Assembly: GCA_027452025.1 (NCBI GenBank)
Contig: DAIDHI010000091.1
Location: 1-55,382 of the forward strand
Length of the DNA stretch: 55,382 nucleotides
DNA from: Elusimicrobiota bacterium
Lineage (GTDB): Bacteria > Elusimicrobiota > Elusimicrobia > UBA1565 > UBA9628
Direction of reading: 5' to 3'
Shown here: one piece after another, positions 35,701 through 42,404 of the stretch
Numbering within the stretch: position 1 is the stretch's first letter
Layout: every line of letters begins with the position of its first letter
Program-made: the position numbers and the translations under genes
Notes under the pieces: model-generated
Database searches by the model: none
The model's input: only the letters and a program-made list of their open reading frames with translations
Told to the model about the DNA's origin: nothing

Positions 35701-36350
35701 GCCATGTCCATGCCCGTCGTGACGGCCGTCACGTAGCCCAGCGACGCCAGGGAACGCGTCATGCCGAGCAGGACGATGGGCAGGCTGACGACGAGCGCGT
35801 TGTTGGCGATCTGGCCGGCGAAGACGCTCGCCAAATACGTCTTGACGCCGGATCGGCTGGGAGCCGGAGGCTCGGACGCCGGAGGATCGGAAGGCGAGCG
35901 CGGGGCGGCCAGGGCCGGCGCGTTCGCCTGCGACGGCCCCGCCAAGACCGGGTCCTGGGTCTCGGGCGCCAGCGGCCTCGTGAAGTCGACGCGCCGGCGG
36001 TCGGTCTCGATCGAGCCCGGATGCGCCGCGGTCCTGACGGCCGCGGCGGCCGCCGCCGACAGGACGGCGCGGGCCTGGGGCGCGGCGGCGCGCGCGGAAG
36101 CGGCTTGCGCGGCGGCCGGGACGGTCGCGACGGCGGGCATCGCGCCTATCGGCAGGGCGGTGAGCGGCAGCGAACCGTCCTCCGGGCCGTTGGAGATTGC
36201 GTTGGCCGGGAGGGCCGGCAGGGCGGGGCCGGCCGCGTCCAATGAGAACGCGGCCGGGCGGTCCTGCGGGAGGGCGGTGTCGAAAGCGGCGGCGAGGCTT
36301 GGAGCCGGCCAGCTGGCCAGCACGATCAGGGCGGCGAGAGCTCGTCTCAC
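32757..36350 (-). CDS. Three-part fusion: MFS transporter, thymidylate-kinase-like domain, DUF2252-like domain
   Basis: A continuous 1197-residue frame. Residues 1-20 are a signal-like leader; 22-165 are alanine/proline-rich; about 168-555 form a 12-helix MFS unit (QIANNAL, RGICDTARNTVSM, LDWINTRYQTVFELGG); 586-815 resemble thymidylate kinase, with P-loop VEGLDGSGKST (593-601) and ADRWFFTALARD; about 835-1180 resemble DUF2252/kinase-like proteins (FLHGSPHVDNYAKS, AAMIDFDRSRMGPYAWDLVRA). The kinase could be cytoplasmic if helix number is even. A GTG start lies 6 bases after TAGAAT, behind a Pho-type repeat. A paralogue of its MFS part lies just upstream. Substrate unknown; a nucleotide or polyphosphate-linked role is only a guess. 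Confidence 0.8.
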   Translation of the reverse strand: MRRALAALIVLASWPAPSLAAAFDTALPQDRPAAFSLDAAGPALPALPANAISNGPEDGSLPLTALPIGAMPAVATVPAAAQAASARAAAPQARAVLSAAAAAAVRTAAHPGSIETDRRRVDFTRPLAPETQDPVLAGPSQANAPALAAPRSPSDPPASEPPAPSRSGVKTYLASVFAGQIANNALVVSLPIVLLGMTRSLASLGYVTAVTTGMDMAGTLFGGWLAKSVSSRALLVGASAARAAALASLPVMLASGAGLPAIVAVFCLDAFSRGICDTARNTVSMAFAGRDKRALDWINTRYQTVFELGGVAGPLLTVALAVAKHPALSLSASAAGYALAGLGYLFSVPRGKTPPQGVGDLSRPAAAPKQARKSPFRDPFIRASLLTTGLLSLTPALKALLPAIFASSMLGSAGASSWLVLAFGMGSTAGSFLYERLSRRFGQGRLIGLAAAGAAVMASAWVPASFPIMAAGCLLFAAANASGRLAVTTALQARIPEGSEGPVIGAQRFIANKMSLVVRMLMGLAFTGSATRGLTLVAAGLALAAAGQFVMARKLPALALMAGLAAAPRTPPAAGPRPSPVTGYPGRLIAVEGLDGSGKSTQMERLKERLEAQGLKVVVTTWNSSDFVSEAVKKAKKAQKLTPRTFALLNAADFQERLESTIVPALKEGCVVLADRWFFTALARDSVRGNDQRWLRGLYQEAPRPDLTLYFKLPVDTAIGRVLKRSGKPSLSEDFDDGAAKPAAGPKHYEAGLDLHLSDDPIENFRLFQTRVTASYDAQIGEFGLRTIDASRSPDQVEAEVSPQVEAVLGELSAYAKADDAGDANLFDKDPAGDAPEIRRNYMKEKKGAHLYFRNMLEPMQRRFSQLIDHRDMPKVFLHGSPHVDNYAKSAQGAAMIDFDRSRMGPYAWDLVRALVSVSLRRKKQGAELLDPAAARSLLKGYLRGLRHSDRPFSEMRKLKDREPSQDEASTSAYLKANGKWAQEMRQDPVSPENRTVRSLISQWAQSRGDDPLKDYFIEEAGRGRGSMGQRKIYLVVLAPKEKKSGRDRIFLSIKQARTDADTRWYENTYPTQAQRMIAASELYAPGWDQYQGSAVLDEVEYHVRAIPPFNAKLKKMLDDEEQRDFLYAVGTQLGRAHRLSVQGDPALLEAHVRDHFDDIIEAGRVIRDEIAAAHRRYLRAMKARGLAPSADSESDE

Positions 36351-36354
36351 GCCG

Positions 36355-37611
36355 CTATTCTAGCGTTGAGATCGCGTCTCCTGAATATGACGACTGTAGA
36401 CCGGATGTAACAGGCTCGTGACAGGCCGTCACCGGGCCGATCAGCCCGGCTTGGAGCAGCGCGACGGCGCCCAGGCCCCCGGCGAGCCAAACGAAGCTGC
36501 CGGCCGGAGTCGCTCCCAGCGAGAACGCCGCCGCCATCATGGTCTTGAGCGCCACGGAGACGGCGTTGGAGGAAAAGCGCGCCACCGCGGTCACGCCTCC
36601 GGCCAGCTCGACCGGCGTGGACTCCTGCAGCCGGCGCGTGACCGCCAGCCGGGCGCCCGCGTTGGTCAGCGAAAAGACGAAGGCGGCGGCGAGCATCGGG
36701 ACCAGGGAGGCGGTCAGGCAGCCTCCGGCCAGGGCCGCGGCGCCCAGGACGCCGGCCGCCAGCCACGTCCGGTCGCCGAGTTTTCGGCCGCGCCAGCCGT
36801 AGAGCGCTGAGCCGGCGATGCCGCCGAGGCCGAAGGCCGCTCCCAGCCAGCCGGCCGCGGCGGCCTGCTTGAGCAGGGCCTTGGCGAAGAAGGCCGCGAC
36901 GAGCTTGCGCAGCGGATAGAGGTTGAGGGCGGCCAGGCCGGCGCAAGGCCACAGGAGCGCGCCGTTTTTGAGGACCCGCCGCAGCCCTTCGGCAGGGCCT
37001 CGGCCTTCGGGCCTCGGGCGAGGGGCCGCGCGGCTCCGGGGGATCGCCAGAAAAGCCAGGGCGCCGGCCGCGAGGCCCGCGGGGATCAGGGCCGAGGCGA
37101 GCAGCGCGCGCGACTTGAGCAGCAGAGCGCCGAGCAGCAGAGGGCCGACGACGGCCCCGCAGTCGAAGGCGGCTTCGTAGCGGAAGTTGACGGCGTCGAG
37201 GCCCTCCGGGTCGTTGCCCGAGAGCTCGAGCGGCAAGGCGTGGGCTGAGGTGTCGACAAAGCCCCGCACCAGGGCGTCGGCGCTGTAGGCGGCTACGGCC
37301 AGCGGCAGCGTCAGGCGCCCCGCGGCCCAGGCCAGGGGGATCGCCGCGAGCGCGGCCGCGCGTCCGGCCGTCGCCAAGACCAGCAGGCGGCGCGAGCCCA
37401 GGCGGTCCGCCGGCCAGCCGGCGACGAAGGTCGAGCCCATATGCAGGGCGGTGTCGACCGACGAAAACAACGCGGCGAAGCCGAGCGAGCCCGACAGCCG
37501 GTAGACGAGCAGCGGCTGGGCCAGGTGCAGGGCGTTGTTGGCGACCTGCGAGACGAGGACGCCGCCGATGAAACCGTCCAGGCGCGGCCGCCTTCGGGCT
37601 TTTATCCCCAT
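36355..37611 (-). CDS. MFS transporter, paralogue of the MFS part of the adjacent fusion
   Basis: A 418-residue major-facilitator protein. It shares a clear pattern with the neighbouring fusion: QVANNAL/QIANNAL, RAAALA-IP/RAAALASLP, DALVRGFVDTSAH/DAFSRGICDTARN, LDAVNFRYEAAFDCG/LDWINTRYQTVFELG, so the two arose by tandem duplication. The start ATG overlaps the phosphatase gene by 10 bases; an in-phase upstream extension is a shadow. The last ~25 codons contain the repeat box of the next gene, so its C-terminal tail is partly dictated by DNA signals. Substrate not recognised. Confidence 0.85.
   Translation of the reverse strand: MGIKARRRPRLDGFIGGVLVSQVANNALHLAQPLLVYRLSGSLGFAALFSSVDTALHMGSTFVAGWPADRLGSRRLLVLATAGRAAALAAIPLAWAAGRLTLPLAVAAYSADALVRGFVDTSAHALPLELSGNDPEGLDAVNFRYEAAFDCGAVVGPLLLGALLLKSRALLASALIPAGLAAGALAFLAIPRSRAAPRPRPEGRGPAEGLRRVLKNGALLWPCAGLAALNLYPLRKLVAAFFAKALLKQAAAAGWLGAAFGLGGIAGSALYGWRGRKLGDRTWLAAGVLGAAALAGGCLTASLVPMLAAAFVFSLTNAGARLAVTRRLQESTPVELAGGVTAVARFSSNAVSVALKTMMAAAFSLGATPAGSFVWLAGGLGAVALLQAGLIGPVTACHEPVTSGLQSSYSGDAISTLE
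36357..36362 (-). promoter_or_regulatory. -10 of the MFS fusion gene
   Basis: TAGAAT on the minus strand, 6 bases before the GTG start (predicted leaderless) and 45 bases from the nearer half-site. It overlaps the stop codon of the upstream MFS gene. Confidence 0.55.
36407..36423 (-). promoter_or_regulatory. Pho-box-like direct repeat before the MFS fusion gene
   Basis: GTAACAGGCTCGTGACA: half-sites GTAACA and GTGACA with an 11-base period, inside the end of the upstream coding region. A weaker GTAGAC lies one period further toward the promoter (36396). Confidence 0.65.
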
Positions 37612-38246
37612 CGTTGCTTGCGCCGATAGACGCGGCGCGCCGGGACGGAGACCAGGCGGCGCTGCGGCAGGACCAGGGCGGTCAGCCGCACGCCGTAGAC
37701 GCAGCCGGTGTCCAGGCCTATGGCGTTGTCCCGGACCACGGGCCGCTTCCTGGCCCAGTGGCCGAAGACCGCTAGGCGCTTGCCGCGGTATGCGTCGTAC
37801 CAGGGCAGGTCCGTGCCGGGCAGCCGGCGCAGGTTGGCCAGCAGCCGCGGGTCCTGCCGCGCCGGCGGCGTCCCGGGAACGAAGCCGCCGTGCACGACGA
37901 GGAATTCTCGGCCGGCGATCACCATCGGCCAGCGGGCGATACGCCGCATGTAGCCGTCGAAACCTCGTCCCAACTGGCCAACGAGCTCGGCGTCGTAGGG
38001 CTTTTCGTCGGGCAGCCTGCCGCGCCGCCAGCAGTCGAGAAGGCGCAGCTCGTGGTTGCCGAGGACGCACTCCAGGTTGGGCGTGCGCAGGGCCCAGTCG
38101 AGCACGGCGGCGGAGTCGGGGCCCTTGGCGATAAGATCGCCGACGCTGATGAGCCTGTCTTTCTGAGAGGAGTCGACCTTCCGCAACAGGTCTTGGAGCT
38201 CGGCATAGCAGCCGTGGACGTCGCCGATGATGATGGTCCGTCGCAT
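37602..38246 (-). CDS. PPP-family metallophosphatase (ApaH/PrpA-like)
   Basis: A 214-residue serine/threonine-phosphatase-type metalloenzyme with all family motifs: GDVHGCYAEL, VGDLIAKGPDS, LGNHELRLLD, VVHGGFVPG and FGHWA. Bacterial relatives hydrolyse diadenosine polyphosphates or phosphoproteins. A longer frame from 38303 begins inside the Pho-type repeat and has no ribosome site; the ATG at 38246 is the natural start and sits 12 bases after a perfect TATAAT. Translationally linked to the MFS gene that follows. Confidence 0.88.
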   Translation of the reverse strand: MRRTIIIGDVHGCYAELQDLLRKVDSSQKDRLISVGDLIAKGPDSAAVLDWALRTPNLECVLGNHELRLLDCWRRGRLPDEKPYDAELVGQLGRGFDGYMRRIARWPMVIAGREFLVVHGGFVPGTPPARQDPRLLANLRRLPGTDLPWYDAYRGKRLAVFGHWARKRPVVRDNAIGLDTGCVYGVRLTALVLPQRRLVSVPARRVYRRKQRWG

Positions 38247-38258
38247 GGAGACGACGAG

Positions 38259-38267
38259 ATTATACCA
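38259..38267 (-). promoter_or_regulatory. Extended consensus -10 of the phosphatase gene
   Basis: TGGTATAAT on the minus strand; the hexamer starts 22 bases from the nearer half-site, so the repeat covers the -35 position. Confidence 0.65.
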
Positions 38268-38285
38268 GTCGATGCCGGCGGACGG

Positions 38286-38302
38286 ATGACACGCGGGTGA
38301 CA
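38286..38302 (-). promoter_or_regulatory. Pho-box-like direct repeat before the phosphatase-MFS operon
   Basis: ATGACACGCGGGTGACA: half-sites ATGACA and GTGACA at an 11-base period; coding strand TGTCAC...TGTCAT, nearly the E. coli Pho-box consensus. Confidence 0.75.
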
Positions 38303-38336
38303 CGGTCCGGGCCGGCGAAGGCCCGGGACGCCCGGG

Positions 38337-38759
38337 TCAGCGTCCCGTGCTGCCGAAGCCGCCCGCGCCTCGCGAGGTGGCCTCGAGCTCGCCGGCCTCG
38401 ACGGGAGATGGTGTCGCGACGGGCATAACGAGCAGCTGGGCCAGGCGCTCGCCGTCCTCGATGCGCTGGGGCTCGGGCGATAAATTCCAAAGCACGACGC
38501 AGATCTCGCCGCGGTAGCCGGCGTCGATGACGCCTCCGGCGGTCTTGAGGCCCCGCTTGGCCAGCGAGGAGCGGTCGCAGACCAGGCCGACGAAGCCGGG
38601 CTCCAGGGCGACGGCGATGCCGGTGCGCGCCACGGTCCCCGCGCCGGGCGTAAGCGCCACGGCCTCCAGGGCGTAGAGATCGAGGCCGGCGTCTCCGGGG
38701 TGGGCGCGAGTGGGCAGGACGGTCCGGGGGTCGAGGCGGCGGACGGGAAGCTCGCGCAC
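38337..38759 (-). CDS. dut: Deoxyuridine 5'-triphosphate nucleotidohydrolase (dUTPase)
   Basis: Hydrolyses dUTP to dUMP and pyrophosphate, keeping uracil out of DNA and feeding dTMP synthesis. A 140-residue trimeric dUTPase with all five motifs: DAGLDLYA, DRSSLAKRG, GVIDAGYRGEI, GERLAQLLVMP and the mobile C-terminal RGAGGFGSTG. The start is a GTG placed 5 bases after the hexamer of TGCTACGAT, so a leaderless message is likely. Confidence 0.96.
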   Translation of the reverse strand: MRELPVRRLDPRTVLPTRAHPGDAGLDLYALEAVALTPGAGTVARTGIAVALEPGFVGLVCDRSSLAKRGLKTAGGVIDAGYRGEICVVLWNLSPEPQRIEDGERLAQLLVMPVATPSPVEAGELEATSRGAGGFGSTGR

Positions 38760-38764
38760 GGCTC

Positions 38765-38773
38765 ATCGTAGCA
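38765..38773 (-). promoter_or_regulatory. Extended -10 of dut
   Basis: TGCTACGAT on the minus strand, followed by five bases and the GTG start. It shares a 33-base divergent gap with the + strand gene at 38793. Confidence 0.5.
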
Positions 38774-38780
38774 AATAAGC

Positions 38781-38786
38781 TAAAAT
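38781..38786 (+). promoter_or_regulatory. -10 of the 38793 gene
   Basis: TAAAAT on the plus strand, ending exactly 6 bases before the ATG; no Shine-Dalgarno sequence. Confidence 0.45.
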
Positions 38787-38792
38787 AGCGGC

Positions 38793-39188
38793 ATGAGCCC
38801 CGAACCCTCCCACGAGACGCCGAAGATGAACCCCGCCGACCTGTGGCGGGAGGACGTGTTCACCGACCGCCAGGTCGGCACCATTCGCCGCCTGATTCCG
38901 GTCAAGGCCGACGGCGCGGCCGACCCCGGCCGCAAGGTGGTCTTCATCGGCGAGGCCTCGCTCATGACGGCGGCGGGCTCCCTGCCCCTCAACTTCGAGA
39001 TTCCGGCCGACACACTGGAGCAGGCCGTGGCCGGCTACGGCAAAGCGGTCGAGGTCGCCTTCCAAGAGGCGATGGAGGAGCTCAAGGAGCTGCGCCGCCG
39101 CGCCTCCTCGCAGATCGTCATCCCGCAGGGCGGCCTTCCGCCGGCGGGCGGCCCGGGCGCTCCGGGCCTGGGCAAGCTCAAGCTTTAG
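38793..39188 (+). CDS. Small conserved cytoplasmic protein
   Basis: A 131-residue soluble protein with the block LWREDVFTDRQVGTIRRL and a central VVFIGEASLMTAAGSLPLNF, which I believe belongs to a conserved uncharacterised family; no function is known to me. A helical stretch (about residues 75-105) precedes a glycine/proline-rich tail (GGLPPAGGPGAPGLG). It is expressed divergently from dut and converges with the response regulator, whose stop overlaps it by 11 bases. Confidence 0.7.
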   Translation: MSPEPSHETPKMNPADLWREDVFTDRQVGTIRRLIPVKADGAADPGRKVVFIGEASLMTAAGSLPLNFEIPADTLEQAVAGYGKAVEVAFQEAMEELKELRRRASSQIVIPQGGLPPAGGPGAPGLGKLKL

Positions 39189-39891
39189 CGCTCGCCTTGC
39201 GGTTCGGCTCGACGACGGCGTAGCCGCGGCCGGCGATCGTGACCAGCCACTGGTCCGAGCGCAGCCCGAGCTTGAGGCGGACGCGGCGCACGTGCACCTC
39301 GACGGTCTTCAGGCTTCCTTCCGACGGCGGCTCGGCCGACCAGACCTTTTGATAGAGCGCGACTCGGTCGAAGGGCTGGGGGCTCCTCGACGCCAGGAAG
39401 TGCAGCAGCTCGAACTCCTTGGGCGTGAGGTGTTCGAAGGCCCGGCCGCCCAGCCACACGGTCTTGCGGGCGTAGTCCAGCCGCAGCTCTCCCAGCGCCA
39501 CGTCGGAGGCCGAAGCCTGGCCCGAGCGGCGCAAGAGGGCCCGGCAGCGCGCCAGGAGGCTGCGGGCGCCGATCGGCTTGGTCACGTAGTCGTCGGCGCC
39601 CATGTCCAGGCAGGCCGCGTCCTGGCCGTCCTTGTCGTTGCCGGTCACGATCAGGATCGGCACGCCCGCCGTCTCCGTGCGCTGCTTGAGCTCCTGGCAG
39701 ACCTCGAGGCCGCCGAGGCCGGGCATCACCATGTCGAGCACGACCAGGCTCGGCTGGCGCTCCAGCGCTTGGCGCAGGCCCGCGCGCCCCGAGGAGGCGC
39801 AGACCGTGGCATAGCCTTGCTCCTCGAGGATCTTGGAGACGATCTTGAGAAAAGGCTTGTCGTCGTCGATGAGCAGGATCTCGGCGGCCAC
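39178..39891 (-). CDS. OmpR/PhoB-type response regulator
   Basis: A 237-residue transcriptional regulator: acidic pocket LIDDD, phospho-acceptor D53 in LVVLDMVMPGLGG, TGND, YVTKPIG, and a winged-helix effector domain (FEHLTPKEFELLHFL, TVEVHVRRVRLKLG). The GTG at 39891 is favoured over an upstream ATG (39960) because the longer form would overlap the divergent kinase gene, and CGGAG precedes the GTG. The kinase at 39920 is its likely partner, although they are transcribed apart. Confidence 0.85.
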   Translation of the reverse strand: MAAEILLIDDDKPFLKIVSKILEEQGYATVCASSGRAGLRQALERQPSLVVLDMVMPGLGGLEVCQELKQRTETAGVPILIVTGNDKDGQDAACLDMGADDYVTKPIGARSLLARCRALLRRSGQASASDVALGELRLDYARKTVWLGGRAFEHLTPKEFELLHFLASRSPQPFDRVALYQKVWSAEPPSEGSLKTVEVHVRRVRLKLGLRSDQWLVTIAGRGYAVVEPNRKASAKA

Positions 39892-39900
39892 GCGCTCCGA

Positions 39901-39910
39901 TTTTATATAA
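39901..39910. promoter_or_regulatory. Shared divergent promoter element
   Basis: TTTTATATAA in a 28-base gap between two divergent start codons. TATATA can serve as -10 in both directions, with 10 bases to the kinase GTG and about 12 to the regulator GTG, so each promoter would place its -35 inside the other gene. Confidence 0.45.
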
Positions 39911-39919
39911 CTGTCGACG

Positions 39920-41125
39920 GTGCAGGCCAAATATCTCTTGCTGCTGCGCGTCGTCCTCATCGAGATCCTGCTCCTGCACGTCCTCTATTCGCCGGCCGGG
40001 CATTGGAACCGCTTCTGGGTCTGGGGCCTGCTCGGCGCCTACGCCGCCGCCGCCGCCGCGACGTATTGGCTCTCCCGCCGGCGCCTCGCCGGCAAGCGCG
40101 CCGCTGCGGCCTCCTTCCTGCTCGACGTCGTCCTCACCTCGCTGATTTTGCGCGGCGCGGGAGGAGTGCGCTCGGAGCTCTATATCGCCTACTTCCTGGT
40201 CATCCTCATCTCCTGCCTGCAGGAAAACCTCGCCTACAGCTTCATCGTGGGCGGCGTCTCGGCTCTCGTTTACGGGGCGCTGGCTTTTCCCGGCTCGGAC
40301 TGGATTTCGCAGCCCTTTTATCTGCTCCACGTTGCCTTCCTGATGGCGACCGCGTTCTTTAGCGCGTATCTCGCGACGACGGTCAAGCGCGCCGAGCAGG
40401 AGGCCGAGGAGCGCTTCGAGCAGAAGGTGGCCTGGATGCAGCGGCTTTCCTCGGTCGGCCAGGCGCTGGCTTCGGTGCTCCACGAGGTCCGGACGCCCAT
40501 CAATACCGTGCTGCTGTCGGCGGAATACGCCCAGGGTCGTCTGGAGCGCGGCGAGACGGCCGAGGTGGGCGAGCAGCTGCGCAACATCTCCCGAGAGGCC
40601 GAGAGGGCCGCGGGCATCGTGTCGAGCTACCTCGAGTTCGTCAAGCCTTCCGACTTGGTCCTTTCTCCCGTCCGCCTGGACCTGACCGTCGGGCGGGTCC
40701 TCGAGTCGATGGCCGTCTGGCTCGAGGAGCGCAATATCGAGCTGGCGGCGGACTTGCCCGCGCCGCTGCTTATCGACGGCAGCGAGCGGCACTTGTCCCA
40801 GGTCTTCTCGAACGTGGTCATGAACGGCATCGAGGCGATGCCCCTGGGCGGGCGCTTGGAGGTGTCGGGCTCGTCGCGCGACGGCGAGGCGTGCGTGGTG
40901 ATCTCCGATACCGGCGTCGGCATCGGCAAGGCCATGACCGACAAGCTTTTCAAGCCGTTCGCGACGTCCAAAGACGACTACGAGGGCCACGGCCTGGGCT
41001 TGTCGATCGCCCGGTGGATCGTCCAGAAGCATGCCGGCACGATCTCGATCCTCAGCGAGGGCGAGGGCAAGGGCGCCCGAGTCGAGGTCGTCATCCCGCT
41101 GCGCGTCAGCGCAGATGAAACCTGA
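39920..41125 (+). CDS. Membrane sensor histidine kinase
   Basis: A 401-residue kinase. The first ~150 residues are five or six hydrophobic helices with almost no outside loop, suggesting sensing within the membrane. Then HisKA with SVLHEVRTPINTVLL, and an HATPase with SNVVMNGIEAM, SDTGVGIGKAM and GHGLGLSIARWI. The start is a GTG only 28 bases from the divergent response regulator start. The end overlaps the converging pseudopilin gene by 20 bases. Signal unknown; proximity suggests control of the pilin genes, which is inference. Confidence 0.87.
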   Translation: MQAKYLLLLRVVLIEILLLHVLYSPAGHWNRFWVWGLLGAYAAAAAATYWLSRRRLAGKRAAAASFLLDVVLTSLILRGAGGVRSELYIAYFLVILISCLQENLAYSFIVGGVSALVYGALAFPGSDWISQPFYLLHVAFLMATAFFSAYLATTVKRAEQEAEERFEQKVAWMQRLSSVGQALASVLHEVRTPINTVLLSAEYAQGRLERGETAEVGEQLRNISREAERAAGIVSSYLEFVKPSDLVLSPVRLDLTVGRVLESMAVWLEERNIELAADLPAPLLIDGSERHLSQVFSNVVMNGIEAMPLGGRLEVSGSSRDGEACVVISDTGVGIGKAMTDKLFKPFATSKDDYEGHGLGLSIARWIVQKHAGTISILSEGEGKGARVEVVIPLRVSADET

Positions 41126-42404
41126 CCAGATAGGCCTGCTCGGGAAGCCCCGGCGGCTGGTAGGAGCGCAGCATCGGATCGTAGCTGATCACCGATGAGG
41201 AGAAGCCGCTCAGGCTGATCGCCTGCGTGCGCGTGCCGAAGAGCTCGAACCTCTTGCCGTGGCACGTCGAGCACTGGGTCTGCATGTTGTTGGTGCCGTT
41301 CTGCACGAAGTAGACGCCCGCCACGACCATGTCGGCGTTGGAGCTCTTGCTGAAGGTGATGCAATTGCTGGCCAGGGCCGCGAAGTCGGCCGAGGCGCTG
41401 GCCGAGACGGAGCTGGCGCCGACGTAGTAGACGTTGTCGGCGACCGTGATCTTGCCCTGCGAGCTCGAGCAGTTGCCGTTGGTCGAGCTGCCCGCCACCA
41501 CCGTCACCGGAGCGCTGACGGCGCCCTTGATCGTCAGGTTGGCGTTGTCGGCGAAGATGATCGCGCCCGAGGAAGGGATCGCGTAGGTCTGGCCGTTGAC
41601 GACGCTGAAGGTCTGCGTGGAGTTGAAGACGATCGACGCGTTGGACGTCGTCACGAAGGTCGCGTACGCCGAATAGTAGGTGAAATCCAGCGTGGGCCAT
41701 GTGATGGACGGGACGTAGTTGACTTTGCGGCCCGTCACGGTCACGCCGCTGACGCTTGAGCCGCCGTAGTAAAGGTCGCCGTCGACGGCGTCCCCGGAGG
41801 CGCCGCTGAAGTTGCCGTTGACGACGACCGGCCCGCCGTTCCACGTCACGTTGGCGCCGCTTTCCGTGAAGTTGCCGTTGACCCAGAAACCGCCGTCATA
41901 GCTGACGCCGCTGGCGCTCAAGGTGGTGGAGCCGTCGAGCATCGTGCCGTACTGGGTCAGCGGGGCCTGAAAGTGGATGAGGGCGTCGACGGTCTTGGTC
42001 GTCAGCGGCTTTGAGATGGTGCCGTAGCCCGCGGTCACGAGCAGATAGACGTTGTGATTGGCCGGGTCCGCGGTGAAGGTCACCGTCGAAAAGCCGTTGG
42101 CGTAGTCTTGGACCGGCCGCGACAAGGACGCCGAGTCGTAGTGGCCGTTGTAGGGATCCTGCGAGAACTGGCGCATGTAGTCGGTGACGACGTCGATGGC
42201 CAGCTGCGCGGCGGTCTTTTGCTGCGCGTCGCGCACGGAGCTGCGCAGCGATTGGGTCGTGTATTTGTAGAGCACGACCGCCATGGGCAGCAGGAACAGC
42301 AGCAGCATCAGGCCCATGACCAGGGCCTGGCCTGTCTCTCGCGCGCTAGATGCTGTCCGGCTTGAGCGGCAGCAAGGGCGGATAGACGTCCGTCTCGCCT
42401 TCAT
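41106..42404 (-). CDS. PilX-like pilus-associated protein
   Basis: A protein of about 432 residues with a basic leader, one hydrophobic helix (QALVMGLMLLLFLLPMAVVL) and a long beta-rich, serine/glycine/asparagine-rich outside part. GQALV and the position after a PilW-like gene suggest the PilX class, which lacks the strict prepilin cleavage motif. A CSTCH sequence appears at MQTQCSTCHGKRFELFG. The ATG at 42404 follows AAGGAG and is chosen over ATG 42425; either overlaps the upstream gene by about 60 bases. Confidence 0.7.
   Translation of the reverse strand: MKARRTSIRPCCRSSRTASSARETGQALVMGLMLLLFLLPMAVVLYKYTTQSLRSSVRDAQQKTAAQLAIDVVTDYMRQFSQDPYNGHYDSASLSRPVQDYANGFSTVTFTADPANHNVYLLVTAGYGTISKPLTTKTVDALIHFQAPLTQYGTMLDGSTTLSASGVSYDGGFWVNGNFTESGANVTWNGGPVVVNGNFSGASGDAVDGDLYYGGSSVSGVTVTGRKVNYVPSITWPTLDFTYYSAYATFVTTSNASIVFNSTQTFSVVNGQTYAIPSSGAIIFADNANLTIKGAVSAPVTVVAGSSTNGNCSSSQGKITVADNVYYVGASSVSASASADFAALASNCITFSKSSNADMVVAGVYFVQNGTNNMQTQCSTCHGKRFELFGTRTQAISLSGFSSSVISYDPMLRSYQPPGLPEQAYLVRFHLR

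Noticed and set aside
32631-36245. 1204-codon plus-strand open frame opposite the MFS fusion
   Set aside because: Shadow; the minus-strand frame has clear MFS, P-loop and DUF2252-like motifs.
38247-38303. N-terminal extension of the PPP phosphatase to 38303
   Set aside because: It would begin inside the repeat box, has no ribosome site, and homology starts at the ATG at 38246, behind TATAAT.
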